Positions 32,018 to 41,400 of a stretch of DNA of 64,000 nt are shown in pieces. The stretch lies in assembly GCF_017916325.1 (NCBI RefSeq), contig NC_090156.1, positions 499,501 through 563,500 on the forward strand. Reading direction: 5' to 3'. The notes beneath the pieces were generated by a model. That model worked only from the letters and a program-made list of their open reading frames with translations. It did no database searches and was not told the origin of the DNA. The DNA is from Leishmania martiniquensis (taxonomy: Eukaryota; Euglenozoa; Kinetoplastea; Trypanosomatida; Trypanosomatidae). Numbering within the stretch: the first letter of the stretch is position 1; each line of letters begins with the position of its first letter. Both the position numbers and the translations under genes were made by a program.

Positions 32018-34048
32018 CTACACCGCGCTGGCCAAAATACCCAGCTGCTGCAGCATCGTCACCAGTGCGGCATCACCTGCAGTCACCAACTTCGCGGAGG
32101 CGGCCTCCTGCACCAAACTCTGCACATCCTTCTCCAGGGTAAAGCCGCCCCGTTCTCGAAGCTTGGCCGACAACTGCGCCTGCACGAGCTCGGCCTTCTC
32201 CTGCTTCGCAAGTCCGTCGTTGAACTGCGTGCGGCGCTGCTGGTGAAGCTTGTCGAGGGCGGCCTCCCGGTTGCTTAGCGCACTGCGTGAATCCTGCGCC
32301 TCCGCCGTGAACGCCGGGGCACCGTCGATCGTGAGCTTCGCGTACACCTGTGTTTCCGTGACATTAGTGGCCTGCCCGCCTGGGCCGCTGGCGCGTGCGG
32401 TGTCGAACGCAACGCTGCAGCGCTTCGCGTTGTGCACTAAAGCAGCAGAGACAAACGGGCACGCACTCGTCAATGTGAACGAAGAGGTCGCAGTACTGAT
32501 GCCAGCGCTACCGCTTTCCCCTCTAGCCACCCCACTCGACAGCCACAGCGCAAAGGCATAGCCAAACGGCCCCGGTGAGGTGGAAAAGGGCAAGGCGTCT
32601 GCTGCGGCGGTTACGTGCGCCCTGTCACGTTGTCCAGCGACCATTTCCACCTGAAAGCCGAGGTCTACAAAGGACGCGCGCAGCGCTGCTGCATCGCCTG
32701 TGAATACAACAACTGCGTCGTAGTTCGAGTGCGGCACACTGCTCATAACGTAGCGTCGCACCACCGCCACGTATGCCGCAGCGGCCGCAGCGCGGTCACG
32801 CGCCGCTGTCTCCCAAGCCGCCTTCTGGAGCTCCTGGTATTTGGCCTGCAGCTCCGCGAAGGCTTGCTCGGCTGCCTCCTGACTCGCCTCGCTTGCTGCC
32901 GCGGCGGTGCCCGTGCTCACCGCGTCATCGCCCTTGGCGCCCCCACACAATCGACTGACGTTGCTGCAGGCAAGTGAGAACTGCAGCAGTGGATCTCGGC
33001 GCCGCATGCGGTCCACCTTTCGCTGCAGGGAGCGCAGTGCATCCTCGCGCTCATGCAGCTGCTGCTGCAGAGCCGCGAACGTAGTGGTGCCCGGGGCGGC
33101 GCTCGACTGCGCAGCTGCCTTGAGCTGCTCCACCTCAGCCTTCAGCTGCCTGTTCAGCTGTGTGAGTTGTTTTACGCTCTTGCTGCTCTCTCGCAGCTCC
33201 ATGTTGTCGGAGGTGAGCAGCATGACTTCCTGCTCCGCCTTGGCCAGTTTGTTCCGGAGGCTCGCCTCGCGCACGGTCAGCTCCTGGTGCTCCCGCTGCA
33301 GTCCCTCGAGCGTGGATTGGACGTGGTTGTATTTCGCGCGGTATTCGTTCTTGCGACCGCGTAGAGTTCGGAGCTCGTCGAAGAGCGCCTCGATCTCAGG
33401 GCCGAGGTTGACCCTCCGCAGCTCGTCCAGGGAGGGGCCGCCGTTGGGTCCGCCCCCGTTTAGGCGCTTGGAGTTCAACGCGGCGGCACTGCCAAAGAGG
33501 TCCTGCCGGGAAGGCGACGCCGCAGACGCACTTGTTGGCGCAGGATTCGCTGCCGCTGTGGCGGTGGAGGCGGAAGCGGAGGGGGGGGTGGGCGGTGGGG
33601 GTGCCTGCTGGTGCATCTTCATGAGCTGCTCCAGCACTTGCGTGTTCTTCTGCGTCAGCTTGCCGAGGCCGGGGACTTTGCTCATCATCTTCTGTAGTGC
33701 CATGGCCTGCTGCACCATCTGCTCCTGCGTCTCCTTTGGCTGACTGTTGAAGACCTGCTGCAAGGCCTGGAGCTTTTGGAGGTCGAACCTGGGAGGAAAG
33801 CTGGGCGGCACCGAAGTGCCCGGGTTCTCACTGGAGGTACGGTTAGCGTTGCTCGCGTTACTGCCGATCGTCGCGGAGGAGGCACCGGCCCCACCCGTGT
33901 TGCCTCGCTGCTTACCGAAAGGACTGAAGAAGGCGCGGCGAGCGGCGAGGAGTGCGACAGAGCCGGTCGCGCACCTCGAGGGGTGTGGTGCCGCCGTGGC
34001 AAGCACGCGCAACTGCGGCTTCGGCATCTGTGTGTTTCGACGCAGCAT
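32018..34048 (-). CDS. Coiled-coil protein with C-terminal class-I release-factor (GGQ) domain, probably mitochondrial (676 aa)
   Basis: Near residue 545 begins VAFDTARASGPGGQATNVTETQV, the peptidyl-tRNA-hydrolysing loop of the RF-1/ICT1 family, with GGQ near 558; downstream SRSALSNREAALDKL matches the next conserved helix of that domain (SQ..NR..AL..L). No codon-recognition domain is seen, so it resembles ICT1/C12orf65-type rescue factors rather than RF1. Unlike them (usually 150-210 aa) it carries about 540 extra residues: a basic, Arg/Ala/Ser-rich start suggesting a mitochondrial presequence (MLRRNTQMPKPQLRVL), a Ser/Ala/Pro linker, and a long coiled coil (about 215-345). The frame extends to 34084 through a GTG; the first ATG is 34048. 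The role, mitoribosome rescue or a ribosome-bound structural part, is inferred. Confidence 0.83.
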   Translation of the reverse strand: MLRRNTQMPKPQLRVLATAAPHPSRCATGSVALLAARRAFFSPFGKQRGNTGGAGASSATIGSNASNANRTSSENPGTSVPPSFPPRFDLQKLQALQQVFNSQPKETQEQMVQQAMALQKMMSKVPGLGKLTQKNTQVLEQLMKMHQQAPPPPTPPSASASTATAAANPAPTSASAASPSRQDLFGSAAALNSKRLNGGGPNGGPSLDELRRVNLGPEIEALFDELRTLRGRKNEYRAKYNHVQSTLEGLQREHQELTVREASLRNKLAKAEQEVMLLTSDNMELRESSKSVKQLTQLNRQLKAEVEQLKAAAQSSAAPGTTTFAALQQQLHEREDALRSLQRKVDRMRRRDPLLQFSLACSNVSRLCGGAKGDDAVSTGTAAAASEASQEAAEQAFAELQAKYQELQKAAWETAARDRAAAAAAYVAVVRRYVMSSVPHSNYDAVVVFTGDAAALRASFVDLGFQVEMVAGQRDRAHVTAAADALPFSTSPGPFGYAFALWLSSGVARGESGSAGISTATSSFTLTSACPFVSAALVHNAKRCSVAFDTARASGPGGQATNVTETQVYAKLTIDGAPAFTAEAQDSRSALSNREAALDKLHQQRRTQFNDGLAKQEKAELVQAQLSAKLRERGGFTLEKDVQSLVQEAASAKLVTAGDAALVTMLQQLGILASAV

Positions 34049-34866
34049 CGAGCGAACAAACACCAGTTGCTCACCGCTGCACACAGGCTAAGAGAGAGGG
34101 AGGGAGCCCTGTCACACTCCACAGAAAGCGCGCCTTTCCACGCGCTTCCGTTGGAGCGCTTGCCGTGATGGAAGGAGGCTGTGAAGCACTCGGTCAATGG
34201 AAGGGCTCGCCGAGGAGGAAGAACACCACGGAGCCACTCGCGCCACAAAAACGCGGGCCTCCACGATGCAGTGCGTAGCTGTAGGGCTGTACAACTGAGC
34301 TCGGCATGAGAGGGAAAGCAGTAGAAGTGCCGGAGAGGCGTGTGTGTATGTGCGTGCGTGTTTGAGAGAGAGAGAGTCAATGAAGGGAAGAAAAAGCGGA
34401 GGGCGAGTACGGCGAAGGCACAGTTGTCGAAGGAAGCGGGAGTGACGCCGCTGAAAAGGATGTCGACCTGCCTGAGCATGTTCATGTAACGACACATCAT
34501 AGCCGATCGTGCGAAGGGGAAGGGGCGATGGGGGGCATGCATGACTCTGTGCACACTGGCAGCAAGCGACCGGAACACGGGCGTATTGATCCCTTTCGCC
34601 GTCTTCGCTCCACTGATCATGTGTTGTGCGTAGGCCAGCCACGTCTGTGTGAGCAGCATGCTGCGAAGCGGCAGAGAGTGAGGAGGGTGGCAGACACGTC
34701 CGACCCCACCTTTCCCTGCTCTACCCCCGCTACCTCCAAATCACGCAGAGAAGGGCTCGTTGCACACGAATTAAGGTTTAGACAGCACCAATAGATGAAG
34801 CAGCAGAGAGGCCTCCCTATCACACCGCATACCCTCTTGCTAAGCGGCGAGAGCGGAGCTGCCATC
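34049..34866. other. Non-coding spacer
   Basis: About 820 bases with no gene seen. It should contain the trans-splicing signals of the GGQ-domain gene on its low-coordinate side and the 3' UTR of the dioxygenase-like gene on the other. Confidence 0.6.
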
Positions 34867-35943
34867 TCAGACTGGCGACGACTCTGCTGCATCTGTCGCG
34901 GCAGTAGCCAAGTCGGGCACGAGGCCCCACTCCTTCTTGGCGGCCAACAAACTCTTCGGGTACGCAGCCGGGTCTTCACGACGCTCGACCCACGCCGCCA
35001 GCCCAGGTGCGTCGCTGCCCATGTATCTCGGGTCCAGCCCAACGTCGTCGCCCTCCATGCACCAGACTGCCTCTGCCATGAGGCGCCAGCAGTTTGTCTG
35101 GTTGGTCAAGAAGGACTGCATCGTGTAGACGGTAGTCAGCAGCAGGTCTCCCGCCTCCAGGGCGGAGGACACGAACGGGTTCACGTCCACAATGATGGAG
35201 GCACCGGTCACTGCATCCTTGCCTGGAAGCTTTCCGAGCGGCGAAAGTTCCGCCGGATCCTCCGTGTAGCATCCGTCCCCGCGGATACAGTCGCCCTCCA
35301 CCTCCCACTGCCCGTACGTCTTGCGCAGCTGCGTGTATGTGTTGTGGCTGTTGCTGCTGCGCACCAGCAGCGGTGTGCCCATGTGAAGCGGGGTGTCGTG
35401 CAGCGGCACTAAGGCGATAAGCGCAAGTTTCGTGCCGCGATTCATCAGTACGCTCGGCATGCGAAAGCCGAAGGCCTCGCCGGGAGCACCAAGGTGCAGC
35501 GTCTGCAGGGTCGCCACCTTGACGGCACCGCCGAAGACTTGGCGCACCGTCGCCATGACACTTGTGCCGCCCACTGCGTTTCGAATCGTATCGGTGTGAT
35601 GGATGTTCGGCGGTGGCAGCTCGGCACCGCTTGCGGAAGGGTACGGCACCCCCATCGCGAAGCCGTTCAGCTCCGCCTGACGCGTGCGGTCCTCGTCCAG
35701 CGTGTACCCGCAGGCGTGCATCTGATTGGCGAGGTCGTCGAGAGCGGCATTCACCACATCGCGCGGTATGATATTCTTGAAATAGAGGTAACCGTCCTCG
35801 TCGAGCCGGTAGCGCAGCTTTGGAGGGTCGTAGAAGATCTCGTTGGAGGGGAGCAGTGGCAGCAGCTCGGTGCCGAGGGCGAGACGCCCGGTGCCTACGG
35901 GGTACGACAGCCTGCCATGCAACAAGACGCGGATACAGCGCAT
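34867..35943 (-). CDS. Phytanoyl-CoA dioxygenase (PhyH)-like protein, possibly non-catalytic (358 aa)
   Basis: The segment RYRLDEDGYLYFKNIIPRD (residues about 44-62) is the classic opening of PhyH-type Fe(II)/2-oxoglutarate oxygenases (DGY..F...I). The later LIALVPLHDTPLHMGTPLLVRSSN and GDLLLTTVYTMQSFLTNQTN follow the order of the jelly-roll strands in this family. The metal ligands are doubtful: where the HxD is expected (about 155-162) the chain reads AFGFRMP, and where the distal His is expected it reads MQSFL. An HTD at about 116-118 lies earlier than usual. The Arg that would hold 2-oxoglutarate may be the one in NCWRL. The open frame reaches 36033, but the ATG at 35943 lies after a pyrimidine-rich stretch and is preferred. 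Confidence 0.82.
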   Translation of the reverse strand: MRCIRVLLHGRLSYPVGTGRLALGTELLPLLPSNEIFYDPPKLRYRLDEDGYLYFKNIIPRDVVNAALDDLANQMHACGYTLDEDRTRQAELNGFAMGVPYPSASGAELPPPNIHHTDTIRNAVGGTSVMATVRQVFGGAVKVATLQTLHLGAPGEAFGFRMPSVLMNRGTKLALIALVPLHDTPLHMGTPLLVRSSNSHNTYTQLRKTYGQWEVEGDCIRGDGCYTEDPAELSPLGKLPGKDAVTGASIIVDVNPFVSSALEAGDLLLTTVYTMQSFLTNQTNCWRLMAEAVWCMEGDDVGLDPRYMGSDAPGLAAWVERREDPAAYPKSLLAAKKEWGLVPDLATAATDAAESSPV

Positions 35944-36540
35944 ACCTTCGCGCGTGTGCCGCTTTGAAATAAGCGCATGGGGGAAGCCGAAAATGCGTGA
36001 AAGGGGTGGAGAAGCAGAGTGGCGATGCATCATTCATGAGCTCAGCGGAGGACGCGCACATCACTCTCCTCCGCCGGATAACGCTGTTCCTCAAAGATGA
36101 CGGGACGCGCACGCATCTCGCTGCGCATGAGAGCACGAGAAAAGAAATGACGAGGACGAGGACGAGGAAGAGGGAGGGAGGACGGGAGAGAGAGGGAGCA
36201 CAATGGTGACATTTTCTCCACTCTTCTCTTTTGATTCCTTTTTTTTCTTTCGAGGTGGGGGGAGGGGCCCAGTGGCAGCGGCCGACCACTTCACATGGGA
36301 CAGCGACATCGGCGGCATTTACAAGGACAAAAAACGAGCACCAAAAGCAACAGCGCGCCACTTCCACACGCAAGCACATCCACAGTAGCGCGGCCCAACT
36401 CATGCGCCAGCTCTCTGGCGCTTCCACGCGGTATTCTCGCCGAGCAGAAATGGCGCCCTGTGCGTGTTAGCGCCGGGTCATGAGCGCCTTTGTGGAGTTG
36501 CCATCGCGGTGCTGCTCGGGCACAGGCACCTTTACTGGAG
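35944..36540. other. Non-coding spacer
   Basis: About 600 bases; no gene seen. C/T-rich on the transcribed strand at about 36135-36260, probably signals for processing between the two flanking genes. Confidence 0.6.
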
Positions 36541-37026
36541 TCAGATACAGTCCACTACGGAGATAAAGCCACCACTGTGGAGCTGATTGAAGTCTTTCTC
36601 ACCTTCGGTGCGTATGCCACTCACTTGATGGCGCAGTAAGATACTAATGCCCCGACTCTCGTCATGAAGCACTATCTGATTGTCGTCGCGGTGCTCCTCA
36701 ACGAATGAGTTAACGGCGTGGTGGTGACTGTCGTACTCCGTCCAGCGGCGGTGAAACGCCACATTTTTACTAGTCAGCATATCCACACCGATGCAGTTGT
36801 CACACATAAAAGTGCCTTCATTAAACTTCCACGCTATCATAGAGCTGGACGCTCGCGTGATGCAGTCTTTGGCATGCACCTCAGCAAACGGTGATGCCGC
36901 GATGCAGAGTGCCAGCAGGACGGCCACCGCCAGCGGCAGAATCGAAGGAAGCGCAGCAGGCAGGCGCGCGCGGCGGCGAGGAAGGCTGGGCTGCTGCCGC
37001 AGGGAGATCCAGCGTGGGAGGGACAT
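36541..37026 (-). CDS. Small secretory or membrane protein, hypothetical (161 aa)
   Basis: I do not recognise it. The N-terminus is basic and Pro/Arg-rich, followed by a hydrophobic stretch (LPLAVAVLLALCIAASPFA, about residues 31-49) ending in small residues that fit a signal-peptidase site, with A-K-D after it. The mature part (about 110 aa) contains four or five cysteines (DCITR, CDNCIG, VVDCI) likely to form disulphides, and Trp/His-rich loops (FHRRWTEYDSHHH). No membrane helix follows the leader. Start: the ATG at 37026 has a pyrimidine tract and CAG just upstream (AG at 37034-37033). Probably secreted, ER-lumenal or endosomal. Confidence 0.82.
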   Translation of the reverse strand: MSLPRWISLRQQPSLPRRRARLPAALPSILPLAVAVLLALCIAASPFAEVHAKDCITRASSSMIAWKFNEGTFMCDNCIGVDMLTSKNVAFHRRWTEYDSHHHAVNSFVEEHRDDNQIVLHDESRGISILLRHQVSGIRTEGEKDFNQLHSGGFISVVDCI

Positions 37027-37032
37027 TGTTTG

Positions 37033-37055
37033 CTGTGGCAGGGGAGGAATGAAAC
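37033..37055 (-). promoter_or_regulatory. Candidate trans-splice acceptor for the small secretory gene
   Basis: Transcribed-strand sequence TTTCATTCCTCCCCTGCCAC followed by AG at 37034-37033, only six bases before the ATG at 37026. The leader would be very short, so another upstream AG is possible. Confidence 0.4.
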
Positions 37056-37601
37056 GGACTTTTCGAGATGGGCAACGAGCAGAAGATGAGCTCCTCTAAT
37101 CAGCACAAGAGAGGAAACGTAGGCGCGCGCGCGTGCGTAAGACGACACAGGGTAGAGTTCCTGCAGCCGCTTCCGTGCAGGTGGGGTGAGGAAGGCGAAC
37201 AGAGAGAGAGACAGTCCACCAGCTTAGAGGACACTGTGCACACATACACGCACAAGCACACAGAGGGAGAGAGACAGAGCGCTCTCTCTGTCTCACTGTG
37301 TCACTTTTGCCCCCCACTCCCGTGCAGAAAAATCGGTGGTGCACGTTACCTCACCACAGCGTCACACAGGATGGCGCCGCTTAGGCACATTTTTAGCCTC
37401 CGCCCTCCCCAGAAGCACGCGAGAAGAGTACTTTGAGCCCTCCCGCCTCCACCCTTTTTCTGCTCTCTTGCCCCGAACTACTTGACTGATGCTTCTTATC
37501 AAGTGCTTCTTTCGGCAGCGAGCAAGAGGAAACGAAAGGACCCAGCAGCGCCCGCCATGCACGCGCTCCGATCTTCAACGGGCTGGCCTCGCCTACTGGC
37601 T

Positions 37602-37821
37602 GGGTGACTTGCGCATCCTCCCACGCTGCACTAGGAGCCTGGAAAAGGCCACTGAGGACCGCGATGGCGGGGAGGAAGGGAGGCACAGGCGCGCGCCTCT
37701 CAGCGCGTGCGGTGTCTCTGTTTGTGTGTGTGGGGAGGGGGGAAGGTGGGGAGGGTTCCTGCGCCCCGCTCTCTGTGGAGGGAGGCTGAGCACCGCCCCG
37801 AGGAGTACACGGCGAGGCGAC
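37602..37821 (+). repeat. Copy 2 of a ~220-bp near-identical inverted repeat pair
   Basis: Plus-strand partner of the minus-strand copy at 31141-31362. The match ends sharply on both sides: outside GGTGACTTGCG and GGCGAGGCGAC the flanks are unrelated. The copy includes a short GTGTGTGTGGGGAGG segment. Confidence 0.93.
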
Positions 37822-38060
37822 GGGCGAGGCGGGTGTGCAGAACTGGAGACGCGGGCCGTGCCCGAACGGCTGCGTCCGCGTTGCTCTGACGTGTGCTCTT
37901 GACTGCACTGCACCGTTCGAAGGGGGCCTGTGTGATGGGGCCAGCTGGGGTGGAGTTAAGCTCACGTGCAATACGGCAGGGAGAGTCAGCGGGTACACAC
38001 AAGAAGGCAAAATGAGTGCATCGCAGGCAGCCGCAGAGGGCCACGGCCGTGCGCAGCGAA
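37822..38060 (+). repeat. SIDER-like degenerate retroposon segment
   Basis: From 37822, sequence such as GGCGAGGCGGGTGTGCAGAACTGGAGACGCGGGCCGTGCCCGAACGG aligns, with scattered changes, with the minus strand of 57290-57390. Two dispersed degenerate copies in untranslated regions are what is known of Leishmania SIDER retroposons; the family name is inferred. Confidence 0.5.
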
Positions 38061-38410
38061 GATAAGCAAGCTCAGTGAGGCGTTTGCGGAAGCCGACCCG
38101 ACAACGAACAGAGGTACACCTTTAGCGAAACATTACGTGGTGTCGCACAGCGACAGAAACGAAAGGCGCTCTCGCCGCTGTGCACACATAAGGCATGGGT
38201 GTGCGTCGCGGCAGATGGACGCCACGGTCGCCCCTCGTTTACCGCCCTCCAGTTTCTTCCTCTCCCTCCCGATCCTAACTTTGGCGCCTCGCCGCTGTCC
38301 CGCATCCCTTTGCAGCACTGCAACGTTCATGAAACATACACACACACACACAGACACACACACACAGACACAGATACACACACACCGGCGCAATGCCTCT
38401 TGCTCACCCT

Positions 38411-41400
38411 TTAATGAGTGAGATAAAGAGAGGGGTTGTCACGGTGAGAGGTGGGCGTCTGCGGGGCGTCATGCGCCTGCCCTGCCTCAGGTGCCGCCGA
38501 TGTCACGTTGTCGAGGTCGCTGAAACGAACGCCCTTGCGGGATGCTCGCGCGTCAATTTCGCCAGAGGAGCGGGGCCATGAAGAGACGGACGTAGGGGAC
38601 GCGTCGCCTTCGGTCGGTCTTGCCCCGCTCGACGGCGTGTGTGACTGATGAACAATGGAGGTGCGCGGACTGCGTGTTTGGCCATCGACGTCGTCGCCGT
38701 CGGGATTCGCTGCGACGCGTGCTTCGATGTGTTGGTGCCGAGGGCGACGACGCTCGCTGCATAGCCGGCGCTGCTCCTCTGCTGCCTCAGCGAGTTGTTT
38801 TCCTATCAGCCGCCGGAAGCTGCGCGGCAGCAAGACGAGGGTTGAGGTAACGTCCTGCACCTTGCAGACCCCAACGAGCTGGTGGGCCTCCTCGAACATG
38901 TTGTTGCGGAGGGAGATGATGATGAACTGAGCCCCGCGTGCCTGGCGCAGCACGTAATTGGCGACAATGGAAACATTTCGGAAGTCCAGCGCCGCGTCGA
39001 TCTCGTCCATCACGTAGATCGGCGTGGGCTTGATGTAGTGGAGGGAGAAGATGAGGGCCAGGCTCGACAGCGTCTTCTCGCCGCCGGAGAGGTTCGATAT
39101 TTGCTTCCATGACTTTTTTGGGGGGCGAACCACAAAGTTGATGCCTTCGAACGGGTCGTTCACGTCCACCAACTCCATGTCGGCATCGCCGCCGTGCGTG
39201 AGTAGCTGATAGACCTCCTTCAGTCGCTGTCGGATGTGCTCAAAGGCGTGCATGAAGGCCTGACGGCGCGAGTCCTTGAGCGCCTGCAGTGCGCGTTCCG
39301 CCTCGTCGGAGATGAGCTTCTTTGCCTCGTAGGCGGCCTTCGCTTCACGATGCGCGACATCGCGCTCACGCCACAGTGCAACGGCGCGAAAGTCAATTTC
39401 ACCGTGCAGCCGCTTCGTCTCCTCGCTAAGAGCTTTGGCGAGGTGCACTGAGCGGTCATAGTCGCAGCCGTCTAGCTCCTCAGGGGTGAGGCGGAAGGTC
39501 ATGTTGCGCAGCTCGACATGCGCTCGCTTCGACGGTGGCGGCACCGGCACGCCCGCAGAGATGCCGCGCGCTGATGACGCTGGCAGCGCTGCCTCACCGC
39601 TACCTCGACTAGAGTGCGCGCGAACACGCTTCCGGCCATGCGCCGCTACGCCCTCATCCGCATTGTCATCCTCTTCGCTGTCGTCATCGACCTCCGTATC
39701 CTGGTCTTCTGCATCCTCGGCGTCGCCTTGCCCGAGCGTCTCCTTGCCGTACAGCTCGGCGTTCTCTCGGATCTTCTCCTCGCAGCCCTCAATTTTCTGC
39801 TGGAACTTTGACAACTCCTGCAGCGCGTCCGCAATCTTCGCCGCCTCCGTCTGCCGGTAGCGCTGCTCATCGTCCAGCGTTTTCTGGGCATTCAGCGCGG
39901 CGCCGTTGGCCGCTGGCACGGCGGCGCGGGCCTCCTCGGCGGCCGCCTGCGCACTTGCCAAACGCGCGTCAGCTTCACCCAGCTCCTTTACGAGCCTCTC
40001 TAGCACCTCCACGCACTCCCTCACCTTCTCCTTGGCGTTGTCCTGCGCCTCCTCTTCCAGCTTCTTGAGCTGCTGCTCGTAGTCGGCGATGTCAGCGGTC
40101 TTGCGATCCTGCGTGGCCCGGTACTTCTGTGCTTGCCGACGACACGCCCGCAAGCTCGCTTCCTCGGCGTCCGCGCGCTCCTGCTGCGCCGTGAGCGACG
40201 CAGACACCGTCTTGAAGCGCGCGCCTCCTGCCTCGTCGACCTCCGCCTCCAGAGCCTCCACCTCGGCGTGATGGGCGATATAGGCCTTCTCGGCCTTCTG
40301 CAGCACTGCCTCGCAGTCGTCCACAGCCTGCTCGCACTGTGCTCGCTTTCCTTCCTGCTCTTGCGCAGACTGGGCGAGCTCGGTGCGTAACGATGCAAGA
40401 CGCACGGCATCTCCGTCCACCTTCGCGACCAGGGTGCTCAGCTCATGCCGCAGCTTGCGCAGCTTCTCTGGGTACACCTGGGACTCCTGTTCGTGCAGTT
40501 GGTGCAGCCGCACGTTCAGCGCACGCTCCTCCTCAGCGGCCTGCACCAACTCCTGCTGCAGGCGCTGCAGGTCTTCCTTGATGGACTGCTTGTCTTGCGG
40601 TGAGCGAGCGGCCTTCAGCTTCGCACCGCGCGGTGCCGCCCCGCCGCCCGTGATCGTGCCGCTCGGCTCCACTAGCTCGCCCTTGACGGTGACAACGCGA
40701 TACCGCTGCTGGTGTGATGCACGCCCCGTCGAGGAAGATGAAGCTCCGGTGGCCACCTCGCTGCGCGCGCCACCGCCAAAAGCCGTCTCGCGCGCCTCCG
40801 TTAATGTTTCCACGACAAGAGTGTCACGCACGGCCTGATAGAAGACGGATCGGAACTTGGGGTTGGTCGGGTGAATAAGGTCGAAGAGACGGCGTGCCTT
40901 TGGATTCGGACACTGGAACGGCTTCGCCATTCGCGGCCCCACCTCCCGCTCCACCTCGCTCACCACCATCATCGTTGCCCGGCCGATGTTGTTCTGCTTG
41001 AGCAGCTCCAACGCCGCTATCGCTGTCTGGCGGTCTTCGACGACGTGGAAGCCCCACGCGTTGCTGGCGACCCCGGCTGCGACGTCGTACGGGTCGTCGA
41101 TGCGGCCGAGTTGGCGCAGCGTGCCGTAGTAGCCCTTGAGGGAGCGCTGCGCCAGCAAAAATTCCATCGCGCGGTCGTCGGCCTCGCCGTCGCGGTAGGC
41201 GTTCTTACGTTCTTCAATGGTGTTGTGGATGGCGTACTTGCGGCGCGCGCTCTCGCTGATTTGGTCCTGCACCCGCAGCACCTCCTCCTGCAGGTCCTTG
41301 CGGTCGGCATCCCGCAGAAGACGCTTGAGCTCCGCCACGCGGGCCTCGTTGCGCGCTGTCGACGCCGCCAAGTCTGTCACCTGCTGCTGCTTCTTCTCGG

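Larger units (their letters stand above)
37056..38410. other. Non-coding spacer carrying retroposon-like repeat
   Basis: No gene seen. It holds the second inverted-repeat copy (37602-37821), a degenerate repeat next to it, and a (CA)n tract at about 38338-38385 just after the SMC4 stop codon. It is the 3' UTR region of SMC4 plus the 5' flank of the small secretory gene. Confidence 0.6.

Noticed and set aside
34976..36427. 483-codon minus-strand frame overlapping the PhyH-like gene
   Set aside because: It is an alternative frame over the same DNA, Arg/His-rich, with no domain.
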